A stretch of DNA of 64,000 nucleotides, from NCBI GenBank assembly GCA_022448365.1, contig JAKVCS010000003.1, positions 248,001 through 312,000 on the forward strand, read 5' to 3'. The notes below the pieces were generated by a model. The model was not told the origin of the DNA. It did no database searches and was given only the letters and a program-made list of their open reading frames with translations. The first letter of the stretch is position 1, and every line of letters begins with the position of its first letter. Shown here piece by piece: positions 47,356-56,820 of this stretch. The DNA is from Saccharospirillaceae bacterium (GTDB taxonomy: Bacteria; Pseudomonadota; Gammaproteobacteria; Pseudomonadales; Oceanobacteraceae). The position numbers and the translations under genes were made by a program.

Positions 47356-48435
47356 TTACTGATGACCGTAAATGCGTTGAGTCATGCCAGTCAGATTAAT
47401 ATCGCTCACCTTGATCGAGCCGATAGATTCATTAGCTAACAGTACGCCGCCCACCTCCAATGTACCAGAGATTTGCCCAACCTGGATATACAAGCCACCG
47501 CCAGTAGCAGCAGAACCACCTTTTGCCCAAATAGTCTGCGAAATAGTTGCATATTCTTTAGTGTCATCAGCAGTACCGATCACACCATCAGTACCAACAC
47601 CAGCTTTGTAAAACTGAACATCTTTAACACCAACCGCTGAGCCTGTTGCAATCGCAGTATTAACAGCGGTTTCCTGATCAGAAGTAAGAGCTGTTCCAGA
47701 TACAGCCGGATCAATAAAATTAGCATCACCTGAGCTGTAGCCATTAGCGTCATTATAGGCTGTGATCAGCTCGTTCGCTTTCAGCGTTGCACCAGCATCT
47801 GACCCACCGACACCAGCTATGATCGTGTCATCCAAAGCATCAGCCTGGGCTTGAGTGTAACCGAATGCACCCACATCAAGATCATCGATACGAACGGCCA
47901 TAGTCTGCTGAATAGCGACCGAACCATCGTGAGATGCGACAGGCAGCCCAAGAGCATTTTTAGCAGTAGCATCACGACCAGCTAAATTGCGGATATAGGT
48001 TGTTTGTGGACCCAGATCCAGCTGCATCGAGATATCATTTACAACTTCTGTTATATCGCCAGTGGAAGATTTCAGAGCCAGAGCGCTTTTATCGGCAGCA
48101 CCGCCAATCGCCAGCTGCATGTTGTCGACGGCACTAACACCCATCACCAAGTCACCATCGCCATTCACGTCAATGGTTTGTTTCAGGTCAGTAACATTTT
48201 TTACAGTGATGTTCTGCAATACAACGGAACCACCGTCAAGGGCGCCAGCGCCTGTATCTGTGTATTCTACCTCACCTACGGAAATACCCTGGGAATCGAT
48301 ATCGATTTCGATAGTAACACCAGCCTGACCAGTCACGCCGCCCAGCTCTTCATCAGCGATTGGCTGCAGAGCCTGAGCGGAAAATGGGGCTGCTGCGATA
48401 GCTGCGGCGAGAGTAGCTTTTTGTAAGAATTTCAT
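47356..48435 (-). CDS. filA: FilA-like secreted protein (DUF6160-type)
   Basis: A 359-residue secreted protein. The ATG at 48435 follows GGAG and is preferred over a GTG at 48444. Residues 1-22 form a Sec signal peptide (cleavage after AQA). Directly after it comes LQPIADEELGGVTGQAG, in which EL-x2-V-x-GQ (residues 30-37) resembles the leader motif of C39 substrates. The rest is Asp-, Gly- and Ala-rich, with repeated beta-like segments and DxDxDG-type stretches (IDVNGDGDL, VIGTADDT) that may bind Ca2+. It resembles the FilA/DUF6160 proteins of Acinetobacter, called putative pilus subunits, although no pilin signature is seen. Confidence 0.65.
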   Translation of the reverse strand: MKFLQKATLAAAIAAAPFSAQALQPIADEELGGVTGQAGVTIEIDIDSQGISVGEVEYTDTGAGALDGGSVVLQNITVKNVTDLKQTIDVNGDGDLVMGVSAVDNMQLAIGGAADKSALALKSSTGDITEVVNDISMQLDLGPQTTYIRNLAGRDATAKNALGLPVASHDGSVAIQQTMAVRIDDLDVGAFGYTQAQADALDDTIIAGVGGSDAGATLKANELITAYNDANGYSSGDANFIDPAVSGTALTSDQETAVNTAIATGSAVGVKDVQFYKAGVGTDGVIGTADDTKEYATISQTIWAKGGSAATGGGLYIQVGQISGTLEVGGVLLANESIGSIKVSDINLTGMTQRIYGHQ

Positions 48436-48811
48436 TGAGTGCACACTCCAATATTATTTTTTTTACTTAAGTAATCGAGCATTTCCATGCTCTATCACGA
48501 ACCAGCCAGCACTTTGGGATTTCCATCGAACCATCTGATACAGTGAATTTTCGTTTATATTTTCGGCTTCTTTGTTTGCAGATATGAGTATCTGACCGTT
48601 TGTTTTTCTTGTTCTTGTTTTCCCAACTCTGTGGGAGAATGTCCACAATCTATTATGGGGTTAAAAACTTGTCTAGTTCTTTTTTACATATTTTCACAGA
48701 GACTATGACGATTGTTACTCAGAAAATTAACAAGATAGACAAGAAAGTACATCTTAACCCTTACATTTCAACAACTTAGAATTATTTTACGAATTACCAA
48801 GCTGGCTTAAT
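48436..48811. other. Divergent promoter region filA / pabB
   Basis: About 375 bp, AT-rich, between filA and pabB. It should carry promoters for both. A short stem (CAGATA-TGAG-TATCTG, 48579-48594) is present; a 61-codon minus-strand frame (48463-48648) has no features of a gene. No familiar operator was recognised. Confidence 0.45.
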
Positions 48812-50104
48812 ATGTCCCACAAGAAGCTAGACCTCAGCGCAAAAACAGCGCTAGACCGCGCACCCTCTTTGGATAATCCAATACTGTTACCCGCTGGCGA
48901 TTACAGTGCTCGTTACGTACTGGCTTATGCACCCGAAAAACTGATTTCTTCATCAATATCCGGCATAACGCAATGGCAGGAACACATAGGGGGGAGACGG
49001 CCGTACAATACTCAAGAAAATGTTGATGCCAGCACCGATGATTACCAACGGACATTTCGCAGCGGCTGGGCCGGCGTTTTTCATTATCCTAGCGCGGCGG
49101 GGCAAACCACAAAGGCAGATCACCGCCATCAACCTAAAGGGGTGATGGCTTATTACAATTGTTCTCTGTTACTGGATATCGACAGCGATGAAGTATGGTT
49201 GCAGAATCCGAAGCGATTAAGTGACCAGCAGACATCACTTTGGCTTGAACAACTTCTGACAGCTCAACCAGTCAATACAGCGCCACAAAAACAAGAGTGG
49301 TCTGCCCTATGGAATCAAGCAGACTACACCCGTGCCTTTAATCAGGTTCAAAACTACCTGAACTCAGGCGACTGCTATCAAATCAATTTAACCCTGCCGT
49401 TTCATTGCAGGAATGACTTAACAGAGAAAAGCCCCTACCCGCTGATCAAGCAATTCCGTCCCGCTTTTGGCGGCTACATGAAAACCAAGGGCCTTACACT
49501 GTTCAGCGTCAGCCCTGAGCGTTTTATCCAGATCGATGGCGATCGGATTGAGACCAAACCCATCAAGGGAACGCTGCCCCGCGGCACAACCTCAGAGCTT
49601 GATCGTAAGCTGATGCAACAACTTGCCGCGAGCAACAAAAACAAAGCTGAGAATCTGATGATTGTTGATCTGCTTCGCAATGATCTCAGTCGCAGTGCAG
49701 AGCCACACAGCGTAACCGTTGAAAAACTGTTTGAGTTGGAATCCCATGCAAACGTTCATCATCTGGTCAGCACCATCTCTGCAAGAAAATCTGCAGATAA
49801 ATCGCACCTGGACGTGATTCTCGATGCATTTCCCGGAGGTTCCATTACTGGCGCACCCAAAAAACGCGCCATGGAGATTATTGAAGAACTCGAGATTAAA
49901 CCCCGAGGGCTTTATTGCGGCTCACTCGGCTACTTTGATGATGCCGGCCACAGCGACTTTAATATTTTGATACGAAGTATTGTCGCAACCAAAGAGGGAG
50001 CTGAATGCTGGGGCGGTGGCGGAGTGACTGTCGATTCAACAGCAGATGACGAGTATCAGGAAATCATGGACAAAGTTGGCAAGATATTAGCCACGCCTCT
50101 TTAG
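48812..50104 (+). CDS. pabB: Aminodeoxychorismate synthase component I
   Basis: Converts chorismate, with ammonia from PabA, to 4-amino-4-deoxychorismate for folate synthesis. The 430-residue length and the chorismate-binding core are present: SPERFIQI, KPIKGTLPRG (the Lys in PIKGT distinguishes PabB from the TrpE PIAGT), LMIVDLLRNDL, and the late GGSITGAPKKRAMEII and ADDEYQE. It runs divergently from the fil-like genes. No pabA is encoded in the window. Confidence 0.92.
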   Translation: MSHKKLDLSAKTALDRAPSLDNPILLPAGDYSARYVLAYAPEKLISSSISGITQWQEHIGGRRPYNTQENVDASTDDYQRTFRSGWAGVFHYPSAAGQTTKADHRHQPKGVMAYYNCSLLLDIDSDEVWLQNPKRLSDQQTSLWLEQLLTAQPVNTAPQKQEWSALWNQADYTRAFNQVQNYLNSGDCYQINLTLPFHCRNDLTEKSPYPLIKQFRPAFGGYMKTKGLTLFSVSPERFIQIDGDRIETKPIKGTLPRGTTSELDRKLMQQLAASNKNKAENLMIVDLLRNDLSRSAEPHSVTVEKLFELESHANVHHLVSTISARKSADKSHLDVILDAFPGGSITGAPKKRAMEIIEELEIKPRGLYCGSLGYFDDAGHSDFNILIRSIVATKEGAECWGGGGVTVDSTADDEYQEIMDKVGKILATPL

Positions 50105-50158
50105 CCTGCGTCCAATCTCAGCCAGAAGAGTAGGTACCCTCCTGGCTGAAAAATTGGC

Positions 50159-50776
50159 TTAAAGAGTCAGCTCACGATTACTTGCCTTGATAAACTCTTT
50201 CTTCAGGTCTTCGTAGGTATGCACGGCCGGGAATTGCGGAAACTCTGCGATCACATTTTCCGGTGCATGGAACAGAATACCGGCATCGGCTTCCGCAAGC
50301 ATCGTTGTATCGTTGTATGAATCACCGGCCGCGATGGTGCGGTAGTAAATTGTCTGCAACGCACGAATTGACTGACGTTTAGGGTCAGCCTGACGCAACT
50401 TATAATCGACCACACGGCCTTCATCATCGGTAATCAAGCGATGACAGAACAGCGTCGGGAAACCCAACTGACGCATCAGAGGCTGAGAAAACTCATAAAA
50501 AGTATCAGACAAGATGATCACCTGAAAGCGCTCACGCAGCCAATCTACGAACTCTCTCGCGCCATCCAAAGGCGCAAGCGTGGCAATCACTTCCTGAATA
50601 TCCTGAATTTTCAGGTTATTTTCATTCAGAATGCGCAGGCGCTGCTTCATCAACACATCGTAATCAGGAATATCACGTGTTGTCGCCTTTAACTCCTCAA
50701 TACCGGTTTTGTTGGCAAATTCAATCCAAATTTCAGGTACCAATACACCTTCCAGATCAAGACATGCGATTTCCAT
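50159..50776 (-). CDS. thrH: ThrH-type phosphoserine phosphatase / homoserine phosphotransferase
   Basis: A 205-residue HAD-family enzyme. The first motif DLEGVLVPEIW, the SDTFYEFSQP second motif and GDSYNDTTML last motif are those of ThrH of Pseudomonas aeruginosa, which dephosphorylates phosphoserine and can pass the phosphate to homoserine. Length and motifs agree. The gene converges on pabB with a 54-bp gap and is divergent from cysH. Confidence 0.9.
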   Translation of the reverse strand: MEIACLDLEGVLVPEIWIEFANKTGIEELKATTRDIPDYDVLMKQRLRILNENNLKIQDIQEVIATLAPLDGAREFVDWLRERFQVIILSDTFYEFSQPLMRQLGFPTLFCHRLITDDEGRVVDYKLRQADPKRQSIRALQTIYYRTIAAGDSYNDTTMLAEADAGILFHAPENVIAEFPQFPAVHTYEDLKKEFIKASNRELTL

Positions 50777-50884
50777 GTTAGCTCCCGCTGTTTATTAACT
50801 AAATATGATATGTTTTCGTTGGCGCGTACTCTACCAATGCAATCCACAAAGACAAGTTGAAAACTACATATAAATATTCTTTTT

Positions 50885-50901
50885 TATTCTTTTATCGAAT
50901 A
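50885..50901 (+). promoter_or_regulatory. TATTC-N7-GAATA palindrome upstream of cysH
   Basis: The pattern seen upstream of cysI recurs exactly, 51 bp before the cysH start, with an extra TATTC half-site ten bases further upstream (50875-50879). It probably binds CysB. Confidence 0.6.
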
Positions 50902-50952
50902 CAAAGCTCATGCTAGCCTGTCACGCTTTGATAACTAAGCCGGACAGCAACT

Positions 50953-51573
50953 ATGACCGATATTGCTAATGCTAATCTGCAGCTCGCTGATGCAGATCCA
51001 CAAACAATCGTACGCTGGGCTATTGAGAATGGCGGCAACCCATTGGTTACCACCAATTTCGGTCCACACGAAGCAGTGATTTTGCACATGGCCACCCAAA
51101 TAAAGGCCGATATTCGCGTCATTTGGATCGATTCCGGTTACAACACACGCGAAACGTATAAAGTTGCAGAAGAGTTAATCCAATCTCTGAATCTTAATAT
51201 TGATGTGTACACACCCAAAGTATCAGCAGCCCGCCGCGATGCAGCCCTGGGTGGTATCCCAGACGTTGATGATCCTGCACACGAAGAGTTTACCCGTCAG
51301 TTCAAACTGGAACCTTTCGAGCGCGCCATGAAAGAAGCACAGCCTGACGTCTGGTTAACCGCAGTGCGTAAAGAGCAAACCGCGTTTCGCCAGGAAATGG
51401 ATATTGTTTCCGAAGGCCCGAATGGCGTTCTGAAAGTTGCTCCGGTGCTGAACTGGTCGGAAAGTGATATGCAAAAGTACCTGGAAGACAACAATCTACC
51501 GAATGTCACAAAATACTTCGATCCTACCAAAGCAATTTCGAATCGCGAGTGTGGGCTGCACACTAAAATTTGA
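50953..51573 (+). CDS. cysH: Phosphoadenosine phosphosulfate reductase
   Basis: Reduces PAPS to sulfite with thioredoxin. The 206-residue protein has the PP-loop-like phosphate-binding region (TTNFGPHEAVILHM), VIWIDSGYNTRETY, and the C-terminal catalytic ECGLH. There are no CC/CxxC cysteine pairs as found in APS reductases that carry a [4Fe-4S] cluster, so the substrate should be PAPS. A palindrome upstream suggests CysB control, and cysB is the next, convergent gene past a strong terminator. Confidence 0.93.
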   Translation: MTDIANANLQLADADPQTIVRWAIENGGNPLVTTNFGPHEAVILHMATQIKADIRVIWIDSGYNTRETYKVAEELIQSLNLNIDVYTPKVSAARRDAALGGIPDVDDPAHEEFTRQFKLEPFERAMKEAQPDVWLTAVRKEQTAFRQEMDIVSEGPNGVLKVAPVLNWSESDMQKYLEDNNLPNVTKYFDPTKAISNRECGLHTKI

Positions 51574-51581
51574 TAATGCTT

Positions 51582-51630
51582 CTCAGGCAATAAAAAAGGG
51601 CGATCGAATCGCCCTTTTTTATTGCCTGAG
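51582..51630. terminator. Bidirectional terminator between cysH and cysB
   Basis: A perfect 23-bp stem (51582-51604 and 51608-51630) with a three-base loop, with internal A- and T-runs, ends both convergent genes. It starts nine bases after the cysH stop and ends 14 bases before the cysB stop. Confidence 0.95.
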
Positions 51631-51644
51631 AAAAGAAGTATTGA

Positions 51645-52700
<1,056 letters not shown>

Positions 52701-52755
52701 TTAGCGTTGAATCGTTATTTTTTAGAGCTACTGGTACTACTTTAGACCATATTTC

Positions 52756-53529
52756 ATGGATATTTTGTTATATATAGCTTCCGGCGCAATAGTTGGTCTG
52801 ATTGTTGGCGTGACCGGCATTGGTGGTGGCGCATTAATGACTCCACTGCTCCTGATGTTTGGTTTCCCTCCCCATGTCGCTGTTGGTACCGATTTAATGT
52901 ACGCGGCACTTACTAAGGCCGGCGGCGCTTACAGCCACCACAAGCAGAATCACGTCCAGTGGTCATTGGTCCGAACACTGGCACTGGGTAGCATTCCGGC
53001 AGCACTGATTACGGGTTTTGCACTGAAAACCCTGTTTGAAGATTCTGAACAATATGCATCGCTGCTGAGTACCGCCCTGGGCATAATGCTGTTACTCACA
53101 GCAACCGTTATTCTTATTCGCAGTAAGATCCAGAATTGGGCAGCCGCAACGTTTAAAGGCAACTTCAGTCATTATCGCAAGCATGCAACCCTGGTTATGG
53201 GTATGTTACTGGGTGTATTTGTTACTTTGTCGTCCGTGGGGGCGGGTGCTATCGGTACGGCAATTCTGATGATGTTGTATCCGGCATTGCGCTCCACTCA
53301 CATCGTCGGAACCGATATTGCTCATGCAGTGCCACTGACCCTGGCGGCCGGTCTGATTCATATGTATCTCGGTAACGTCGATTTTTATCTGCTCGGTGCG
53401 CTGCTGATTGGCTCGTTACCCGCGATTCATGTTGGTAGCCACCTGAGCCGCAGAGTGCCCGAGAAATTGCTGAAACCGATTCTGGCGACCATCTTGTTTA
53501 CTATCGGCGCAAAGTACGCCTTCTTCTAA
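52756..53529 (+). CDS. TauE/SafE-family sulfite exporter-like membrane protein
   Basis: A 257-residue membrane protein with about eight spans. The paired family motif appears as GVTGIGGGALMTPLLLMFGF near residue 20 and GVFVTLSSVGAGAIGTAILMMLYP near residue 155 (parts: GIGGGALMTP and SVGAGAIGT). Members export sulfite, sulfoacetate or other organosulfonates; the proximity to cysB and to the shared palindrome supports a sulfur substrate. No taurine pathway genes are found in the window. Confidence 0.88.
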   Translation: MDILLYIASGAIVGLIVGVTGIGGGALMTPLLLMFGFPPHVAVGTDLMYAALTKAGGAYSHHKQNHVQWSLVRTLALGSIPAALITGFALKTLFEDSEQYASLLSTALGIMLLLTATVILIRSKIQNWAAATFKGNFSHYRKHATLVMGMLLGVFVTLSSVGAGAIGTAILMMLYPALRSTHIVGTDIAHAVPLTLAAGLIHMYLGNVDFYLLGALLIGSLPAIHVGSHLSRRVPEKLLKPILATILFTIGAKYAFF

Positions 53530-53635
53530 CGGTTGGCGGCAGGAAAGTCATCCAGTTCTCCCGGATGACTGGATATTATCGATCCATTTCCGTCTAAGAT
53601 AACTGAGCATATAGTTAACAAAGGGAGAAAAGCTC

Positions 53636-53815
53636 ATGCAACAAGCGGAATTACTCACGCTCGACCAGGTCTCCGATATCCTTAGCCTGAAACCAATCAC
53701 GATTAAACGCTACGCGCGGGAAGGATTACTGGATTCTGAAGAGAAAAACGGCGAGCTGCGTTTTCAGCCAGACAAAGTGCAACGTTTCAAAGACATTCAG
53801 TCCAAACTTCGCTAA
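53636..53815 (+). CDS. Small MerR/excisionase-type HTH protein
   Basis: A 59-residue protein in one reading frame from ATG 53636 (GGGAG eleven bases upstream) to TAA. TLDQVSDILSLKPITIKRYAREGLLDSEE forms the MerR-like helix-turn-helix (parts: LDQVSDILSLKPITIKRYAREG), followed by RFQPDKVQRFKD, like the small AlpA/excisionase-type regulators. Its stop overlaps that of the convergent DUF72 gene by two bases. It may be a free-standing regulator or a relic; no neighbouring mobile element is seen. Target unknown. Confidence 0.8.
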   Translation: MQQAELLTLDQVSDILSLKPITIKRYAREGLLDSEEKNGELRFQPDKVQRFKDIQSKLR

Positions 53816-54702
53816 TCAAACATATCCTCTGTTTTTCCTGGCCCACCCTCCCCGGGCCAGACTTGTCCATCCAGTTTCCAAAGTGCTTCCAAATAACGCA
53901 CGAAATGCTGAACATCGGTATTTCCTGCGGTATGAATAAAGAAATACGGCGTTCTGCCCTCCTCTAACCATTGCCCCAGCTTTTGCTTCCATTGCAGAAG
54001 GTAATGATCATTCTGACTCCAGTCGCTGTGACCGATAAACCGAACAAGAGGCGCCTTACTGGTCGCTACGGGGTGAACCGGCATACGCGGCTTCTTTGCC
54101 CTGGCATCCAATACTGCTTCCGTCATTGCGCTGTCAGCAAATAAACCTCTCGAATCAAAGACAGTGCGTCCAGCGCCTACCTCTGCCAAAGACCTCAATA
54201 ATTTGGATTCCGACTCGGATTTATCAAAGAACTGCAAATGACGTAACTCGACCGAGATATCCGCAAAAACGTCCTGTTGCAGGAGCAACAAAAGTTCGCT
54301 CAATTCTGGCTGCCGAAGAGGTGAGAACGTAGCGGGCAACTGCACCAGTAGCGTTCCTAAACGATCACCCAGTTGATTAAAGAATGCGACAATCTGTGAC
54401 CGATACTTGCCGTAAGCTTCCACCAGATTTGCTGAATGACTGACGTCTTTCGGCAACTTAAAACAAAAGCGGAAGTTATCTGGGACCATGGTCAGCCAGT
54501 GATCAACTCGTGGGGCTGAAGGCAAACCATAAAATGTGGAGTTGCCCTCAACCGAAGCGAATACCCTGGAGTATTCCTGCAAAGCCGTTTTGCTGGTTTG
54601 CCAGTCACTCAGCATATTTCCTCGCCAGTCTTCCATAAACCACATTGGCAGCCCCAATTTGAGCTGTCCGCTGTTTAACGCTGATTTCAGGCAATATTCC
54701 AT
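53812..54702 (-). CDS. DUF72 (YecE-like) protein
   Basis: A 296-residue TIM-barrel-like protein of the DUF72 family. The FASVEGNSTFYGLPSAPRVDHW and RFCFKLPKDVSHS stretches and the late FIHTAGNTDVQHF match the family (E. coli YecE). Functions are not established; the family has been linked to nucleic-acid end processing only by structure. It starts 100 bp before the DAHP synthase gene, divergently. Confidence 0.87.
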   Translation of the reverse strand: MEYCLKSALNSGQLKLGLPMWFMEDWRGNMLSDWQTSKTALQEYSRVFASVEGNSTFYGLPSAPRVDHWLTMVPDNFRFCFKLPKDVSHSANLVEAYGKYRSQIVAFFNQLGDRLGTLLVQLPATFSPLRQPELSELLLLLQQDVFADISVELRHLQFFDKSESESKLLRSLAEVGAGRTVFDSRGLFADSAMTEAVLDARAKKPRMPVHPVATSKAPLVRFIGHSDWSQNDHYLLQWKQKLGQWLEEGRTPYFFIHTAGNTDVQHFVRYLEALWKLDGQVWPGEGGPGKTEDMFD

Positions 54703-54803
54703 AGGCTTTTGAGTGTGCTTTTACCGCATGTTTTGTCATAATCCGTGGTTATTGTATCAAAAGCTCTTATGCTCAACTCTACCACGTCGATTTAGGACGA
54801 ATA

Positions 54804-55877
54804 ATGACTGACAACCGTGTTGAAGACCTCAATATTGGCTCCATCACTCAGCTGGTAACTCCGGATCAGCTGAAGACCGAAATGCCAATCACCGAACAAG
54901 CTGTAGCCAGCGTGCAGAAAGGACGGCAAACCGTCCGCGACATTCTCGATCGCAAAGATCACCGTATCTTTTTGGTGGTTGGCCCTTGCTCCATTCACGA
55001 TGTAGAAGCGGCAAAAGACTATGCCGAGCGCTTACGCGACCTGGCAGAAAAAGTATCTGATACGATTTATCTGGTTATGCGGGTGTATTTCGAAAAGCCG
55101 CGCACAACCGTGGGCTGGAAAGGTCTGATTAATGACCCGTTTATGAACGACACGTTCAAGATTCAGGAAGGCCTCCACATCTCCCGCCAACTCTTGATTG
55201 ACCTGGCCGAAATGGGTCTGCCCCTGTCAACGGAAGCGCTGGATCCCATCTCACCTCAGTATCTGCAGGATCTGATCACCTGGTCTGCTATCGGCGCACG
55301 TACTACCGAATCGCAGACTCACCGTGAAATGGCCTCCGGACTCTCCTCTGCGGTTGGCTTCAAAAATGGAACCGACGGCAGCCTGACTGTCGCTACAAAT
55401 GCGTTAATGTCGGTTGCTAATCCTCACCGCTTCCTGGGTATCAATCAAAGTGGCGCTGTATCCATCGTCGAAACCAGCGGCAACCAATACGGCCATGTGG
55501 TACTGCGTGGTGGTGGTGGCAAACCAAACTACGATTCTGTGAGCGTATCCATTGCGGAGCAAGCTCTGGAAAAAGCGGATCTGCCAAAGAACATTATGGT
55601 TGATTGCAGCCATGAAAACTCCAGCAAGAAGCCGGAGCTGCAACCATTAGTTATGGACAACGTAAGTAACCAGATTCTGGAAGGCAACAACTCCATCGTT
55701 GGTCTGATGGTTGAATCCAACATCAAGCATGGCCGTCAGAATATTCCGGCCAACCTCGATGATCTGGAATACGGACTGTCCGTCACCGACGGCTGCATCA
55801 GCTGGGATGAGACAGAAGAAGCAATCATGAAAATGCATGACAAGTTAAAAGACGTTTTACCTAAACGTAACGCTTAG
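54804..55877 (+). CDS. aroG: 3-deoxy-7-phosphoheptulonate synthase (class I)
   Basis: First enzyme of the shikimate pathway, joining PEP and erythrose 4-phosphate. The 357-residue protein has VGPCSIHDVEAAKDYAERL, VYFEKPRTTVGWKG, ISPQYLQDLITWSAIGARTTESQTHR (parts: LITWSAIGARTTESQ), and SHENSSK, typical of the AroF/G/H class I alpha subfamily with an N-terminal extension for amino-acid feedback. Which amino acid inhibits it cannot be read; AroG is a family name here. It ends in a strong terminator. Confidence 0.92.
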   Translation: MTDNRVEDLNIGSITQLVTPDQLKTEMPITEQAVASVQKGRQTVRDILDRKDHRIFLVVGPCSIHDVEAAKDYAERLRDLAEKVSDTIYLVMRVYFEKPRTTVGWKGLINDPFMNDTFKIQEGLHISRQLLIDLAEMGLPLSTEALDPISPQYLQDLITWSAIGARTTESQTHREMASGLSSAVGFKNGTDGSLTVATNALMSVANPHRFLGINQSGAVSIVETSGNQYGHVVLRGGGGKPNYDSVSVSIAEQALEKADLPKNIMVDCSHENSSKKPELQPLVMDNVSNQILEGNNSIVGLMVESNIKHGRQNIPANLDDLEYGLSVTDGCISWDETEEAIMKMHDKLKDVLPKRNA

Positions 55878-55890
55878 CCTGCCAGCATAA

Positions 55891-55926
55891 AAAAATCCCA
55901 TCCGTGTAGTCACGGATGGGATTTTT
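55891..55926. terminator. Terminator between aroG and mlaA
   Basis: A stem (AATCCCATCCGTG, TAGT loop, CACGGATGGGATT) with flanking A- and T-runs begins 13 bp after the aroG stop and is followed by the convergent mlaA stop 27 bp later. It can end both genes. Confidence 0.9.
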
Positions 55927-55952
55927 ATTTTCGGTGAATAATCAGCAAGCCA

Positions 55953-56735
55953 CTATTCTGCAGGCTCTTCATCCCAGTCATCACCCCAGTCATCTTCTTC
56001 GTCATCAAAATCGTCGAAGTCCTCAAATTCATCTTCCACAACACCATCTTTCACCAGATACTCGCGGCGCTGCAAATAGAAACTGCGGATAAAGGTATAG
56101 CGGTCACCACTGATCAAGCCCTCAGAGGCAATCAGATCAGCACGCGCATCCACATTATTCAATACGAACAATCCGGATTGTTTAGCAAAGTTTTCACCAA
56201 CGTTGGTATAGGACAATCCAGAAACAAAATCGAGACCGCGACCACCGGCATCGCGCACCGTACTTGGCCCAAGCAATGGCAACATAAGGTAAGGACCCGT
56301 ACCAACACCCCAGTATCCCAGAGTCTGGCCAAAGTCCTCATCGTGCTTCTCCAGACCAATATGCGAAGCCACATCAAAAAAGCCAAAAAAACCAACCGTG
56401 GTATTAATCAAGAATCGCGCTGTATCTGAAGCCGCTTGAGTAAATTTCAGCTGCCCCAGATCATTCACGATAACCAGTACGTCACCCAGATTAGAGAAAA
56501 AGGCGCTTACCGACTGATCGACAGGCTCAGGGGTTATGTATTGATAACCTTCCGCAACCGGCTTGGCAATGTATTCGTCCAGAGCCTCATTAAAAGCAAA
56601 AATCGTCCTGTTGAAGCCTTCCCATGGATCGGGGTTCTGCTCTTCTGAAAAAGACGTTGCAGGTAACATGGTTACCATCAACATCATTGTTAAACGCACG
56701 ATAGCTAAGCGCATTGGACGATCTGCCTTTTCCAT
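55953..56735 (-). CDS. mlaA: Outer-membrane lipid asymmetry protein MlaA (no lipobox)
   Basis: A 260-residue protein of the MlaA (VacJ) family, which removes misplaced phospholipids from the outer leaflet and passes them to MlaC. DPWEGFNRTIFAFNEALDEYI and the central NDLGQLKFTQAASDTARFLINTTVGFFGFFDVAS (parts: NDLGQLKF, RFLINTTVGFFGFFDVA) and YLMLPLLGPSTVRD are family hallmarks. It lacks the N-terminal cysteine of E. coli MlaA, having an ordinary signal peptide instead, and carries an acidic tail of about 25 residues rich in Glu and Asp. The start may instead be ATG at 56714. The terminator upstream separates it from the hvf operon. Confidence 0.9.
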   Translation of the reverse strand: MEKADRPMRLAIVRLTMMLMVTMLPATSFSEEQNPDPWEGFNRTIFAFNEALDEYIAKPVAEGYQYITPEPVDQSVSAFFSNLGDVLVIVNDLGQLKFTQAASDTARFLINTTVGFFGFFDVASHIGLEKHDEDFGQTLGYWGVGTGPYLMLPLLGPSTVRDAGGRGLDFVSGLSYTNVGENFAKQSGLFVLNNVDARADLIASEGLISGDRYTFIRSFYLQRREYLVKDGVVEDEFEDFDDFDDEEDDWGDDWDEEPAE

Positions 56736-56770
56736 AATTTTTCAGTATTAAAGCAGCATAACCTCCATAA

Positions 56771-56794
56771 AAAAAGGCGCCTTGGCGCCTTTTT
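56771..56794 (-). terminator. Terminator of the hvf operon
   Basis: A perfect 10-bp stem (56771-56780 and 56785-56794 with a CTTG loop) with A/T runs lies 27 bp after the DoxX stop, before mlaA on the same strand. Confidence 0.9.
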
Positions 56795-56820
56795 AATATT
56801 TCATTCCAGCAAACGTTCGA

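Noticed and set aside
47356-48435. FilA as a type IV or chaperone-usher pilin
   Set aside because: The name in Acinetobacter is putative pilus subunit, but there is no prepilin cleavage site with a following hydrophobic helix, and no usher or chaperone gene nearby. A secreted Ca2+-binding-like protein fits better.
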